Below, one piece after another: positions 43,960 through 53,456 of a stretch of 64,000 bases of DNA. The notes below the pieces were generated by a model. It was given only the letters and a program-made list of their open reading frames with translations, was not told where the DNA came from and did no database searches. Positions within the stretch are counted from its first letter, which is position 1. Each line of letters opens with the position of its first letter. This DNA comes from Vaginimicrobium propionicum (GTDB lineage Bacteria > Actinomycetota > Actinomycetes > Propionibacteriales > Propionibacteriaceae): NCBI RefSeq assembly GCF_900155645.1, contig NZ_LT706985.1, positions 1,286,050 through 1,350,049 of the forward strand. Reading direction: 5' to 3'. Made by a program: the position numbers and the translations under genes.

Positions 43960-45804
43960 ATGGGGAAATTGCGTTCAATAACCACCATGGAAGGACGCCG
44001 AATGGCGGGTGCACGCGCATTGTGGCGAGCCACCGGCTTAAAAGACGAAGATTTTGGCAAGCCGATTGTGGCTATCGCTAACTCGTTTACCCAATTCGTC
44101 CCTGGCCATGTTGGGCTACGTGACGTCGGGAAAATCGTTGCGGACGCCGTCTACGAGGCTGGTGGCGTGGCTCGGGAATTCAACACCATCGCGATAGACG
44201 ACGGTATCGCAATGGGTCACGACGGGATGTTGTATTCGTTGCCGAGCCGTGAAATCATCGCTGACAGCGTCGAATACATGGTGAACGCCCACAAAGCGGA
44301 CGCCCTAGTTTGTATTTCTAACTGCGACAAAATCACTCCCGGCATGTTGATTGCTGCCATGCGGTTGAATATCCCCACAATTTTCGTCTCCGGCGGAGCG
44401 ATGGAATCCGGCAACCCGTACACCAAGGACGACGGCACCACCAGCGCACGACTCGACTTGATTGACCCGATGATGGCGTCCGTCTCGCACGAGGTATCAG
44501 ATGACGAATTAGCGCGCATGGAAGAACTAGCCTGCCCCACTTGCGGGTCATGCTCGGGCATGTTTACCGCTAATTCAATGAACTGTTTAACCGAAGCACT
44601 AGGGCTTTCACTACCAGCCAACGGCACCCTGCTAGCAACTCATGCCTGGCGTAAAAACCTGTTCATTGATGCCGGGCACAAAATCGTCGAGCTGGCTAAA
44701 CGTTTCTATTTCGACGACGACGAATCCGTCCTGCCGCGAGCAATCGCCACCTACCCCGCTTTTTGCAATGCGATGACGATGGATATTGCGATGGGCGGGT
44801 CAACGAATACCATCTTGCATTTGCTGGCGGTCGCTCAAGAAGCTGAGGTTGATTTCACCCAAGACGACATTGACCAGTTATCGCGCAGAGTGCCATGCCT
44901 GTGCAAGGTAGCGCCGAACTCGAAACGGTATTGGATAGAAAACGTGCACCGCGCCGGCGGGATACCGGCGATTCTTGGCGAGCTAAATCGCGCCGGACTG
45001 CTGAGCGGCGAGGTGCATTCGGTACACCACGCTAGCTTGCAAGCATTCCTCGACGAATGGGATATTCGCGGCGGAAAAGCCGACGACAAGGCTAAACGGG
45101 TGTTTCATGCGGCACCAGGCGGGGTACGCACAACCCAAATGTTCTCGCAATCGGCCACTTGGGAATCCCTCGACTTGGACGCCGAGAATGGCTGTATCCG
45201 CTCAATCGAGCACGCCTACACCACAGACGGCGGGCTAGCAGTTTTGAAAGGCAATATCGCCGCCGATGGGTGCGTGGTGAAAAGCGCGGGCGTACCCGAA
45301 GATCAGTGGGTGTTCAGTGGGCCGGCCAAGGTCACCGAATCCCAGGAAGAGGCTTGTGAAGCGATTATTAACGGGCGCATTCAGGCTGGCGACGTTGTTG
45401 TCGTCCGATATGAGGGGCCGAAAGGCGGGCCGGGTATGCAAGAAATGCTCTACCCGACCAGTTATTTGAAAGGTGTAGGGCTTGGCCCCAAATGCGCACT
45501 GATCACTGACGGGCGGTTCTCTGGCGGCTCATCTGGGCTTTCACTAGGGCATATCAGCCCGGAGGCGGCCTCTAAGGGGGCTATCGGCCTGGTACGTGAC
45601 GGCGACATCATCTCGATAAACATCCCCGAGCGCAGTATCAACGTCGAATTATCGGACGAGGAATTGGCGCGCCGCCGCGCCGAACAGGATGAGGTTGGCT
45701 GGCACCCCGCCCACCGCGACCGCCAAGTTTCCACCGCGCTAAAAGTGTTCGCCACCCTCGCCCAATCCGCCGACAAGGGTGCCGCCCGCCGCCGGCTGGA
45801 CTAG
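43960..45804 (+). CDS. ilvD: Dihydroxy-acid dehydratase
   Basis: A 614-residue iron-sulfur dehydratase of valine, isoleucine and pantothenate synthesis. Cluster cysteines lie in [12 protein letters not shown] and [17 protein letters not shown], and the active-site loop [20 protein letters not shown] is near the C-terminus. The ATG at 43960 is chosen because GGAGG lies directly upstream; the frame is open to 43843 without a second ribosome site. The gene stands alone and divergent from the transcarboxylase operon. A weak hairpin follows at about 45834. Confidence 0.95.
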   Translation: MGKLRSITTMEGRRMAGARALWRATGLKDEDFGKPIVAIANSFTQFVPGHVGLRDVGKIVADAVYEAGGVAREFNTIAIDDGIAMGHDGMLYSLPSREIIADSVEYMVNAHKADALVCISNCDKITPGMLIAAMRLNIPTIFVSGGAMESGNPYTKDDGTTSARLDLIDPMMASVSHEVSDDELARMEELACPTCGSCSGMFTANSMNCLTEALGLSLPANGTLLATHAWRKNLFIDAGHKIVELAKRFYFDDDESVLPRAIATYPAFCNAMTMDIAMGGSTNTILHLLAVAQEAEVDFTQDDIDQLSRRVPCLCKVAPNSKRYWIENVHRAGGIPAILGELNRAGLLSGEVHSVHHASLQAFLDEWDIRGGKADDKAKRVFHAAPGGVRTTQMFSQSATWESLDLDAENGCIRSIEHAYTTDGGLAVLKGNIAADGCVVKSAGVPEDQWVFSGPAKVTESQEEACEAIINGRIQAGDVVVVRYEGPKGGPGMQEMLYPTSYLKGVGLGPKCALITDGRFSGGSSGLSLGHISPEAASKGAIGLVRDGDIISINIPERSINVELSDEELARRRAEQDEVGWHPAHRDRQVSTALKVFATLAQSADKGAARRRLD

Positions 45805-45820
45805 GGGTATGGGGATAACG

Positions 45821-45955
45821 CCAAGCCGATAGTGAAAGGCGCTCAAGGAGCCTTTCGAGAAGATAGCTCTGTAGCATGGCCTGCGCTGGAATCCCAGCCT
45901 CTTTGGCGCTGTTGTTTATACGCGCCTTAAGTTGCATGGCGTTGTTAGTTTTCAC
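45821..45955 (-). pseudogene. Truncated AbiEii toxin gene
   Basis: A GTG at 45955, overlapping the AbiEi stop (GTGA), opens a frame whose first 45 residues (with AKEAGIPAQAMLQSYLLERL and LERLSLS) are the N-terminus of AbiEii nucleotidyltransferase toxins. After that the homology stops as the frame runs into the end of ilvD. The catalytic domain is missing, so the toxin is dead. Confidence 0.7.
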
Positions 45956-46536
45956 AACAGCACCTCCAGATAGGTTCGAATTTTGCGTTCGACATTCAAC
46001 CGACGCGCATAATCCACGAGCTTCGTCGGGTTGCGTTCTGGACTTTTCATGTACGTTCGCATGGCTGGCGTAAATACTTGACTATCAACCACCCGTTGAC
46101 CGCGCACAAGGTCACACAGCGTTCTCTCCAGGTTGTAGGCCTTAACAGTGTTGCCATACACGGTGACAGCCTCACTTAAGCCGAGATCAAGGACGTCATC
46201 AGCACAGGAGCGGCACACGATTTGCGCAGCCCTGGCAGCAGTAGCGTTGTAGCTTCGCGGGAAGGTCATAGTGAACGAAAACGGTGCCCGATCTGTCATA
46301 CCATGCAAAAAAAGAGCGGAATCGTCAGAAAAAACCCCGCGCGAAAACCTATGTTGCGCCACATAGAAGGGGTCTTCCCATGTTTCCGGAAGTGCATAAA
46401 GGCCACGATCAACTTGCATAAGCTGCCCAGCGTTAATTGCCTCAGCTAGTTTTCGTCTGGGAATACCGGCAGCAGTAACCTGAGCCGACGTGACGTAGCC
46501 GTTATCGCCCGTCGCGAGATTCACTAGAGTCTGCAT
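45952..46536 (-). CDS. AbiEi-type antitoxin
   Basis: A 194-residue AbiEi-family antitoxin of type IV toxin-antitoxin systems. An N-terminal winged helix (GYVTSAQVTAAGIPRRKLAE, then GQLMQVDRGLYALP) is followed by a C-terminal domain ending in YARRLNVERKIRTYLEVLL. The ATG at 46536 has AGGGGG upstream. Normally it represses the operon and counters the AbiEii toxin; here the toxin is truncated. The antitoxin itself looks intact and may still act as a repressor. Confidence 0.85.
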   Translation of the reverse strand: MQTLVNLATGDNGYVTSAQVTAAGIPRRKLAEAINAGQLMQVDRGLYALPETWEDPFYVAQHRFSRGVFSDDSALFLHGMTDRAPFSFTMTFPRSYNATAARAAQIVCRSCADDVLDLGLSEAVTVYGNTVKAYNLERTLCDLVRGQRVVDSQVFTPAMRTYMKSPERNPTKLVDYARRLNVERKIRTYLEVLL

Positions 46537-46554
46537 AACACCCCCTGTACTTCT

Positions 46555-46582
46555 ATGCTTAATATTTTCACATATTAAGCAT
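46555..46582. promoter_or_regulatory. Inverted repeat upstream of AbiEi
   Basis: ATGCTTAATAT and its exact complement, separated by 6 bases, 19 bases before the AbiEi start. AbiEi proteins are known to repress their own promoter through inverted repeats, so this is a likely operator. Confidence 0.65.
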
Positions 46583-46906
46583 GAATGTACAAGATGACTG
46601 CCGCGTAAGTGCGGGGGTTTGGGGTGGAAGAGCCGGATTAAAACGCAAAGGCGACAGCGCAAAACGAATCATGTTAACCAGGTAAATCGGCTTGTCGCGG
46701 GGATTCCTGTCAACAGTTATCGCAATGAACTAAAAGCGGACAAAACTCAAAAACTTAAGAGAATCCTTGGGTGGATAGCCTGTTTCGCGACGATGGTAAC
46801 CGCTAGACTAAGGAAAATAAAACCGTAATTTACGTCATTTGTGACACATCGCAGTGTCGCCAATTTTGCATTTCCAACATGGGAATGCGGCTGAAAGGAA
46901 CTCACT
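46583..46906. other. Upstream region of the sugar porter gene
   Basis: About 320 bases without a gene. It contains the promoter of the sugar-uptake pair; TGTGACACATCGCAGTGTC near 46840 is an imperfect inverted repeat that could bind a catabolite regulator. GAAAGGAAC precedes the porter ATG. Confidence 0.35.
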
Positions 46907-48304
46907 ATGTCAGGTGAGAAGACAGCTTTAGAAAGCTCACGTGCCAACGGCTTAGTGATCCGAAGCGCCATTGTGGCGTCCATCGGTGGCTTGATTTTCG
47001 GATTCGACACCGCCGTCATTTCTGGCACAACAAAATCATTAACCGAAGTGTTCTCGCTCTCACCGCAGTCGCTCGGCTTCACCGTTGCCTCAGCAACAAT
47101 CGGCACCATCGCCGGCGCGTTGGCAGGCGGCGGCCTAGCCGATAAATACGGGCGAAAGAAATTGTTATTCGTTATCGGCTTACTGTTCTTAGTTGGCGGT
47201 CTTGGTACCGCTCTAGCGCCGGCCTCGGCCTACTGGCTATTCCTCGGCTCGCGATTCCTTGGCGGGGTCGGCGTTGGCATGGCCAGCGTGTGCGCACCTA
47301 TTTATATCGCGGAAATTGCTCCGGCACGACAACGCGGGCGTCTTGTCGGTTTAGTGCAATTTAATATCGTGTTAGGTATTTTGGTGGCCTACGCCTCGAA
47401 CGCCATCATTCGCGCAATCGTCCACGGGGATACCGCTTGGCGATGGATGCTCGGCGTCATGGCAGTGCCGTCAATTGTGTTCTTGCTGTTGCTGTTTACC
47501 GTGCCGGAAACTCCGCGCTGGCTAATGGCTCAAGGACGCGAAGACGAGGCTGAACATATCAGCCTTAAGCTGTGTTCAACCACAGAGGAATCCGACCTGG
47601 AGCTGGCGGAAATCAGAAGTCAGATTGAGCGTGACCGAGCCCAATCTAAGACGAAAGTGCGTTTCTTCTCCAAGCGCTATCGCAAGGTGATTCTGATGGC
47701 TATTGCGATAGCCGCTTTCAACCAGCTATCGGGCATTAATGCGATTCTTTACTACGCGCCGATGGTTATGCAGGAAGCGGGCGCGGGTGAGAATGCGTCC
47801 TATCTCATGTCTATCGCGGTTGGTTTCATGAATCTTGTCGCAACAATGACCGCGCTAACTGTTATCGACAAGCTCGGACGCCGCACTCTAATGCTCGTCG
47901 GCTCTATCGGATACCTAGTCAGCTTGGGTTTCTTAACTTTCGTAATGTTCAGGTTTGAGGGCAACTTCACCTCCGGCTCGTCCATCATGGTGCTGGTCGG
48001 GTTGCTGGTGTTCATTGCGGCGCACGCATTCGGCCAAGGCTCAGTTATTTGGGTGTTCATCTCGGAAATCTTCCCGAATAAGGTGCGCGGCGCCGGTCAG
48101 TCCGTCGGCTCAGCAACCCACTGGACTTTCGCGGCCATCACTTCCGGCATTTTCCCCTCGATGATTGCGTTCCTGGGCGGCGGTTGGTCGTTCCTAGTGT
48201 TCTTCCTGTGCATGTGCGGTCAGCTAATCTGGGTGCTTAGAATCATGCCGGAAACCAAGGGAATCCCGCTAGAGGAAATGGCCGAGAAGCTAGGTGTGGA
48301 GTAA
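46907..48304 (+). CDS. Sugar:proton symporter (MFS sugar porter family)
   Basis: A 465-residue, 12-helix sugar porter. Family motifs: GFDTAVISGT in helix 1, DKYGRKK in loop 2-3, YIAEIAPARQRGRLV, VPETPRWL at the end of helix 6, QLSGINAILYYAP in helix 7, DKLGRRTLML in loop 8-9 and PETKG at the C-terminus. It imports a hexose. The next gene, 3 bases on, is a fructokinase-like enzyme, so fructose is a reasonable substrate (inference). Confidence 0.92.
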   Translation: MSGEKTALESSRANGLVIRSAIVASIGGLIFGFDTAVISGTTKSLTEVFSLSPQSLGFTVASATIGTIAGALAGGGLADKYGRKKLLFVIGLLFLVGGLGTALAPASAYWLFLGSRFLGGVGVGMASVCAPIYIAEIAPARQRGRLVGLVQFNIVLGILVAYASNAIIRAIVHGDTAWRWMLGVMAVPSIVFLLLLFTVPETPRWLMAQGREDEAEHISLKLCSTTEESDLELAEIRSQIERDRAQSKTKVRFFSKRYRKVILMAIAIAAFNQLSGINAILYYAPMVMQEAGAGENASYLMSIAVGFMNLVATMTALTVIDKLGRRTLMLVGSIGYLVSLGFLTFVMFRFEGNFTSGSSIMVLVGLLVFIAAHAFGQGSVIWVFISEIFPNKVRGAGQSVGSATHWTFAAITSGIFPSMIAFLGGGWSFLVFFLCMCGQLIWVLRIMPETKGIPLEEMAEKLGVE

Positions 48305-48307
48305 GTC

Positions 48308-49273
48308 ATGACAGAAATTAAAACGTTAGGGCGTCCAGTGCTATGCCTGGGCGAGGCGCTCATTGACGTCATTAACCGCGACGGGACAATCGAAGAAAAG
48401 GTTGGCGGCTCGCCGCTCAATGTGGCTTGTGGGCTAGCTCAACTCGACCACCCCACGCTAATGGGGTCTTGGTGGGGTAACGACCAACGCGGCCAACTCA
48501 TCGAGGAACACTTAACAGCCGCCGGCGTTGGGGTTGTGCCCGGCAGCGGCCAAGCAGATAAGACGTCGATAGCCAACGCCATGATCGACGAGTTAGGCCA
48601 AGCCAGCTACACATTCGAGATGGATTGGCAACTGCCGCCCCTGCCCGACGCCTCAGAGATTAGTCACCTACACACTGGCAGTTTCGCCGCGACCTTGGAG
48701 CCGGGCGCGTCGTCCGTACTGGCGGCAGTAAAGTCGATGGCCATTCGAGGGACGGTCAGTTACGATCCGAATGCGCGCCCATCGCTAATGGGCAGCCCCG
48801 AGGACGTGCGTCCTCGAATCGAGGAGCTAATCGGCCTATCAGACCTTGTCAAAGCCAGTGATGAGGACATCGCTTGGCTCTACGGGGAAGATACCCCCGT
48901 AGAAGCTGTACTGCGCAAATGGAAGAGCCTAGGGCCGGGGCTAGTCATAGCTACGCGCGGACCTTGGGGCGCCTATGCGCTATGCGCCGGAGACCGGGAC
49001 ATGCTAGTTGTAGACCCACTAAACGTCGAAGTCGCGGACACCGTCGGCGCTGGGGACTCATTCATGGCTGGGCTAATTTCGGGCTTATTAGACGCTGGGC
49101 TACTCGGCTCAACCGAAGCCAAACGCCGATTGCGACAAGCACGACTGGGAGATGTTCGCGAGGCTTTACACCGTGCAGTCATCACCTCTGGGCTGACAGT
49201 TAGCCACGTCGGCGCCTACTCGCCTGACCGCGTCGAAGTTAAGAGCGTAAAAATCGCCGACCCGACACTTTAA
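48308..49273 (+). CDS. PfkB-family carbohydrate kinase (fructokinase-like)
   Basis: A 321-residue ribokinase-fold kinase. GEALIDVI at the start, GGSPLNVACGLAQL (substrate loop) near residue 33 and DTVGAGDSFMAGLISG (catalytic Asp and anion hole) near 243 are typical. It phosphorylates a sugar imported by the preceding porter, with which it is cotranscribed. Fructose is most likely, but related kinases use other ketoses. Confidence 0.88.
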   Translation: MTEIKTLGRPVLCLGEALIDVINRDGTIEEKVGGSPLNVACGLAQLDHPTLMGSWWGNDQRGQLIEEHLTAAGVGVVPGSGQADKTSIANAMIDELGQASYTFEMDWQLPPLPDASEISHLHTGSFAATLEPGASSVLAAVKSMAIRGTVSYDPNARPSLMGSPEDVRPRIEELIGLSDLVKASDEDIAWLYGEDTPVEAVLRKWKSLGPGLVIATRGPWGAYALCAGDRDMLVVDPLNVEVADTVGAGDSFMAGLISGLLDAGLLGSTEAKRRLRQARLGDVREALHRAVITSGLTVSHVGAYSPDRVEVKSVKIADPTL

Positions 49274-49417
49274 GCAATGTTTATTACTATTTATTAAGGT
49301 GACAATTTTGGAGCAAATGCCAATAGAAGATAATTGGACATAGCATTTGCATAATTATCGGCTACCATTGCAGCCGTAAATAACAGTTTGTGGTGCAATA
49401 AAAGGCGGCAGAAATAA

Positions 49418-50317
49418 ATGACAACGGATTCCAATTTTTCGGCATCCAGACGGCTAATTCTGCTAATTGGGAGCATTGCGGCAGCTATTTCATTAATAAT
49501 AATCGGAATAAACGGCAGCCTCGCGGCGCGCGAGGCGGAGGAAACCGTCCCATATGCGCCAAGAGTAGACGAATCTTCCTCGGCCACGCCTGCCCCAACA
49601 TCTAACTTAGTGAAGGCCTGCGACGGCACCCCGCTAGCGAAACCGACTGGTGACGTTGCTGAAAAGATCCAAAAAACTGCTGATGAATACGGGGTTCACG
49701 TTGAGGCAGCGTGGGTTGACCCGACGTCCGGCGTCCAGCGCGTCGGTGGAACAGCGGGGCTAGAGGCCTGGTCAACCGCTAAAGTTCCGATAGCTTTAGC
49801 GGTTGTAGGTCAAGGACGCGGCGAAGAGTTTAGGCACGAGATAGCCGAATCCTTGCGAATCTCAGATAACGACGACGCCGTAACCTTGTGGGAATCGCTG
49901 GGGCCTGACGAAATGACTCGCGCCGAAGCAGTAGACAGCGTATTGCGCAATGCTGGAGACAACAACACCCTATTCAGTAAAACTGACAGCTCACAACAAG
50001 AATTCGGGCTGACCATTTGGGACGTTAGCGACCAGGTTATCTTCTTAGAAAATATGCCCTGCCTAACGGGAGCCGACCAAATAATCAACGATTTATCTAA
50101 TATTGATGAATCCCAAAAGTGGGGCATAGGTATATTGCCAGGCACGGTTTTCAAAGGCGGGTGGGGGCCTAGCCAACACGGGTTCGTGTCGCGGCAATTT
50201 GGCTGGTTCATCAATAAAGAAAACGCGCGAGTAATAGTGGCAATTGCGGTGCTCGCTGACGATGAGGACAGTGCCCACGACACTTTGACAGCCATCGCAA
50301 AAGCTCTAGCCGAATAG
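49418..50317 (+). CDS. Secreted class A beta-lactamase-like serine hydrolase
   Basis: A 299-residue protein. An N-terminal hydrophobic segment (about 12-32) acts as signal or anchor, followed by a Pro/Ser linker. The core shows the penicillin-recognising order: Ser119-Thr-Ala-Lys122 (SxxK), Ser149-Asp-Asn151 (SDN) and KGG in place of the usual KTG. The Glu166 region of class A enzymes is not clear. It may be a peptidoglycan-related hydrolase or a silent beta-lactamase relative rather than a resistance enzyme. Confidence 0.72.
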   Translation: MTTDSNFSASRRLILLIGSIAAAISLIIIGINGSLAAREAEETVPYAPRVDESSSATPAPTSNLVKACDGTPLAKPTGDVAEKIQKTADEYGVHVEAAWVDPTSGVQRVGGTAGLEAWSTAKVPIALAVVGQGRGEEFRHEIAESLRISDNDDAVTLWESLGPDEMTRAEAVDSVLRNAGDNNTLFSKTDSSQQEFGLTIWDVSDQVIFLENMPCLTGADQIINDLSNIDESQKWGIGILPGTVFKGGWGPSQHGFVSRQFGWFINKENARVIVAIAVLADDEDSAHDTLTAIAKALAE

Positions 50318-50392
50318 TGCAAAGGCGCTCAAGAGGGGCGGGCGACCGACTAAGGAAAATCTGGCTGGAGCCCCGGTAAAACCCGCATTCAG

Positions 50393-51448
50393 CTAAGGAA
50401 GAATCTCGCGGACGACCGGAATTTTGCGAATCACCCAGGCGCCAAACACGGCGATAATCACAATCCCAAAAGGTGCTAGCAGCCGGTAGGTCAATGAATA
50501 GCCAATACCGTCGAAAAGTCTGGCTAGCGTACGTACCACGTAGATGTGCAGTAAATAGATACTCAGCGTGTAGGTGCGCAGCGTGTTTGTTAGCCAAGCG
50601 AGTGGCTTGTGTTTCATTATGTGTGGGGTGGCGTACCTGATAAAGACGAAAACCGCTATGGAGTAAAGGACACACGGCACATTTTGATACCCCTTGAATA
50701 CGCCAGATATCTCGCCCGCTGGACGCGAGTAGATGAACGTGCCGAACATGTGCATAGCCAGGCCAAACACGCCCAAAACGTAGATAACTATCCTGGCTTT
50801 AGGGGCGATCTCGTAGCGGCTAATCAGATAACCAACCGGAACATAAAAGAGGTAGCCCGCAACAACTCCCACGGACAGCCCGGTAGCAAGCTCCTTGCCG
50901 GTAACCCCAAGCAGGAAAGGCGGAAGGATATTCAGCAAAAATCCGGCAACCGCCAAATAGGTAAATAAAGTTTTGCGTTTTTCGTCCGGAACAGCGGCGA
51001 AGAGCGGAAGAGATAGGTAAATGCAAAACAACGGAATAAAGAACCAATAAATATCAACCAAACTACCGTTTAATAGGCCAGAGATAATGAACTTTGGAGT
51101 TATGTCTTGAGGGGAAACATATCTTAGAGGATAAATTTTGTAAGCAAGACCAATGAGACTCCAGGCGATAAAAGGCACTACAGCTCTTCTGAAACGCTTT
51201 ATAAAATACGTTTTGATACCGTACCGTTTATTGAAATCCATTAATGTAGCGGCAGAAATCATGAAAAATACCGGCACCGCAAAATAACAGACAGTCTCTA
51301 TCACATTCGCGCTTTTCCAAAATAGAGTATCCGGTTGGTAGTCCCAAAAAACATAATTAGTGTGCAACATAACGACGGCAAATGCTGAAATGACGCTAGC
51401 AACATTTATGTAATCCAGTTTTTCACGCTGCTTTGTTTCAACACTCAT
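50393..51448 (-). CDS. Membrane acyltransferase (acyltransferase 3 family)
   Basis: A 351-residue protein with about ten membrane helices. DYINVASVISAFAVVMLHTN carries the catalytic histidine of the family, and FFMISAATLM and RAVVPFIAWS follow as usual. Members add acetyl or succinyl groups to surface polysaccharides or glycopeptides. A good start is ATG 51448. It has no close operon partner; the acceptor is unknown. Confidence 0.82.
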   Translation of the reverse strand: MSVETKQREKLDYINVASVISAFAVVMLHTNYVFWDYQPDTLFWKSANVIETVCYFAVPVFFMISAATLMDFNKRYGIKTYFIKRFRRAVVPFIAWSLIGLAYKIYPLRYVSPQDITPKFIISGLLNGSLVDIYWFFIPLFCIYLSLPLFAAVPDEKRKTLFTYLAVAGFLLNILPPFLLGVTGKELATGLSVGVVAGYLFYVPVGYLISRYEIAPKARIVIYVLGVFGLAMHMFGTFIYSRPAGEISGVFKGYQNVPCVLYSIAVFVFIRYATPHIMKHKPLAWLTNTLRTYTLSIYLLHIYVVRTLARLFDGIGYSLTYRLLAPFGIVIIAVFGAWVIRKIPVVREILP

Positions 51449-51655
51449 TAGTCACCTATCTCACTCTTATCTGGCATTTTTTCTAACGACCATTGCACGA
51501 TGAACGCTAAGAATCATAACGGCGCAAGACACCACCACAAACCCCGCCACGTCAGGCACACGAAAATTCGCGTCTAACACTTGGCTGACGCAGAGCTAGG
51601 GTTGCTGAGTGTGTCCGTCCACTGCGAAAAACAATGTCCAGGGATCGGGATAATA

Positions 51656-51728
51656 GGCCAACCCTCAACTGAACCCTCAACTCAACCCTCAATAGTGGTG
51701 TGTTGTGTTGAGGGTTCAGTTGAGGGTC
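51656..51728. repeat. Palindromic CAACCCTC repeat, upstream copy
   Basis: About 72 bases with three AACCCTCAACT-like units followed by GTGGTGTGTTG and then the inverted units (TTGAGGGTTCAGTTGAGGGT). It can fold into a long hairpin. A near-identical copy in the same orientation follows the gene at 53285. Confidence 0.85.
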
Positions 51729-51742
51729 CATATGATAAGAAT

Positions 51743-53227
51743 ATGCAAATGCCATCGACGGAGGCAGAACTAAAGCAACTTATAGAACTTCTAAAAGTTC
51801 AAGGGCAAGACAGCCAGCAGATTGAGGTTAAATCTGCGGCCGGAGGGTTGCCGAAAACTGTTGCGGAAACCTTGTCGGCATTCAGCAATGGCCTTGGCGG
51901 GTTACTGATACTGGGGTTGGACGAAGAGAACGGCTTTCTACCGGCAAGAAAGTTTAAGGCAAAGAACATATCCGATGCGCTAGCTGGAGTGTGCAGCGAC
52001 AATCTAGTGCCGCCGGTTAGGGCAGATATTGAAATTATCAATCATGACGGTTCGCAATTAGTCATGGCACAAGTCCCGCCACTTCAGCCCAAAGACAAAC
52101 CGTGCTACATAAAGACGAAGAACGTTTATGGCGGCTCTTTTATCCGAACAGGCGATGGCGACCGTAAACTATCGGCCTACGAAATTGATCGGCTAAAAGA
52201 AAATGAAAGACAGCCAAACTGGGATGTTGAACTCGTTGAAGAGGCCGGCCTAGACGCGCTCGACGATGATTTGGTGAGCGCCGTCCTAGACAGAGAGCGA
52301 CAAAATCATCCTCGATTATTCGCTAAGCTGCCAGACGAAACTGCGATGATGAAACTTCGCATAATAGGAAAATCTGCCAATGGCATTCTTCACCCCACCT
52401 TGGCAGGATTGTTATGCCTAGGCGAATACCCGCAAGAGTTTTTCCCGCGCCTGACAATAACTTATGCGGTATTTCCCGGCTCAACTAAAGCGTCAGCAAT
52501 CACTGGGCAACGTTATTTAGATTCGGGGACGCTGGTCGGGCCAATACCTTCCTTAGTAGAGGACGGGGTAAATGTTGTTATGAAAAATATGCGGATTGGT
52601 GGTGTTGTCCGCGGGGCTTTCAGACATGATTTATTTGATTACCCTCCCGCAGCAATACGTGAGGCACTAACCAACGCCTTAATGCACAGAGACTATTCAC
52701 CGGCTGCACGCGGCACTCAAGTACAACTCAATATGTACGCTGACCGACTAGAAATAATCAATCCTGGCGGACTATTCGGCACAGTAACCATTGAATCCCT
52801 TGGCACGACCGGGCTGTCGTCATCCAGAAACCAGTTCCTATCACATCTACTAGAAATGACCCCCTATGGCGAAGGCGGATTTGTGGCAGAAAACCGTGGA
52901 ACCGGTTACCAAGAAATAATGACCCAACTGGAGCGAGAAATGCTCCCGCCAGCTATACCTGTTGACCGCCTAGACAGTTTCAGCTTGACTTTCGAGAGGC
53001 GACGCATGACTTTGGCAGAGCAGGGTGCTGCCGCTGGGATGTCCTCCCGCGAAAAAATTCTTGAGTATTTACGTTCGCACTCAAGTGCAACTAGCCGCGA
53101 GTTAGCGGGTGCAGCCGGAATAGGAGTGGGTGGGGCACGAGCCGTTCTCAATAAACTATTAAAAGAAGGCTTAATCTATCGGACAGAGCCTAGTAGCAGC
53201 CCTAAACAGCGATACAAGATGAGCTAA
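51743..53227 (+). CDS. AlbA_2 / HATPase-domain ATP-binding protein with winged helix
   Basis: A 494-residue protein. Residues about 20-130 form an AlbA_2 (Schlafen-like) domain with IEVKSAAGGLPKTVAETLSA and GLGGLLILGLD. Residues about 300-420 carry a GHKL-type ATPase motif (REALTNALMHRDYS and ADRLEIINPGG). The last 65 residues are a winged helix (SREKILEYLRSHSSATSREL). Such proteins are thought to be transcription regulators or accessory defence proteins. Start uncertain between ATG 51743 and 51749. It lies between two copies of a palindromic repeat that may be its own binding sites. Confidence 0.8.
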   Translation: MQMPSTEAELKQLIELLKVQGQDSQQIEVKSAAGGLPKTVAETLSAFSNGLGGLLILGLDEENGFLPARKFKAKNISDALAGVCSDNLVPPVRADIEIINHDGSQLVMAQVPPLQPKDKPCYIKTKNVYGGSFIRTGDGDRKLSAYEIDRLKENERQPNWDVELVEEAGLDALDDDLVSAVLDRERQNHPRLFAKLPDETAMMKLRIIGKSANGILHPTLAGLLCLGEYPQEFFPRLTITYAVFPGSTKASAITGQRYLDSGTLVGPIPSLVEDGVNVVMKNMRIGGVVRGAFRHDLFDYPPAAIREALTNALMHRDYSPAARGTQVQLNMYADRLEIINPGGLFGTVTIESLGTTGLSSSRNQFLSHLLEMTPYGEGGFVAENRGTGYQEIMTQLEREMLPPAIPVDRLDSFSLTFERRRMTLAEQGAAAGMSSREKILEYLRSHSSATSRELAGAAGIGVGGARAVLNKLLKEGLIYRTEPSSSPKQRYKMS

Positions 53228-53284
53228 GTAAGCTTCTGGCAACTCTGCGCAAAAGCATTTGTTAGGCGCGTTAGAAAGCCATCA

Positions 53285-53357
53285 ATAGCCAACCCTCAAC
53301 TCAACCCTCAACTCAACCCTCAACAGTGGTGTGTTGTGTTGAGGGTTGAGTTGTGGG
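53285..53357. repeat. Palindromic CAACCCTC repeat, downstream copy
   Basis: Same orientation and design as the copy at 51656, including the preceding AATAG(G)CCAACCCTCAAC and the central GTGGTGTGTTGTGTTGAGGG. It differs by a few bases. Together the two copies bracket one gene (about 1.7 kb). Confidence 0.85.
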
Positions 53358-53456
53358 TTAACCGTTCCTTACCCCGCGCCGATAGCGACAACTGTCACCG
53401 ACCCTCTTCACTAGCCAATTCAGCAGGTGACATGATGACGACCAAACCCCTAACGC

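Noticed and set aside
49418..50317. Functional beta-lactamase resistance gene
   Set aside because: SxxK and SDN are present, but the class A Glu166 region is unclear and KTG is KGG, so resistance cannot be claimed.
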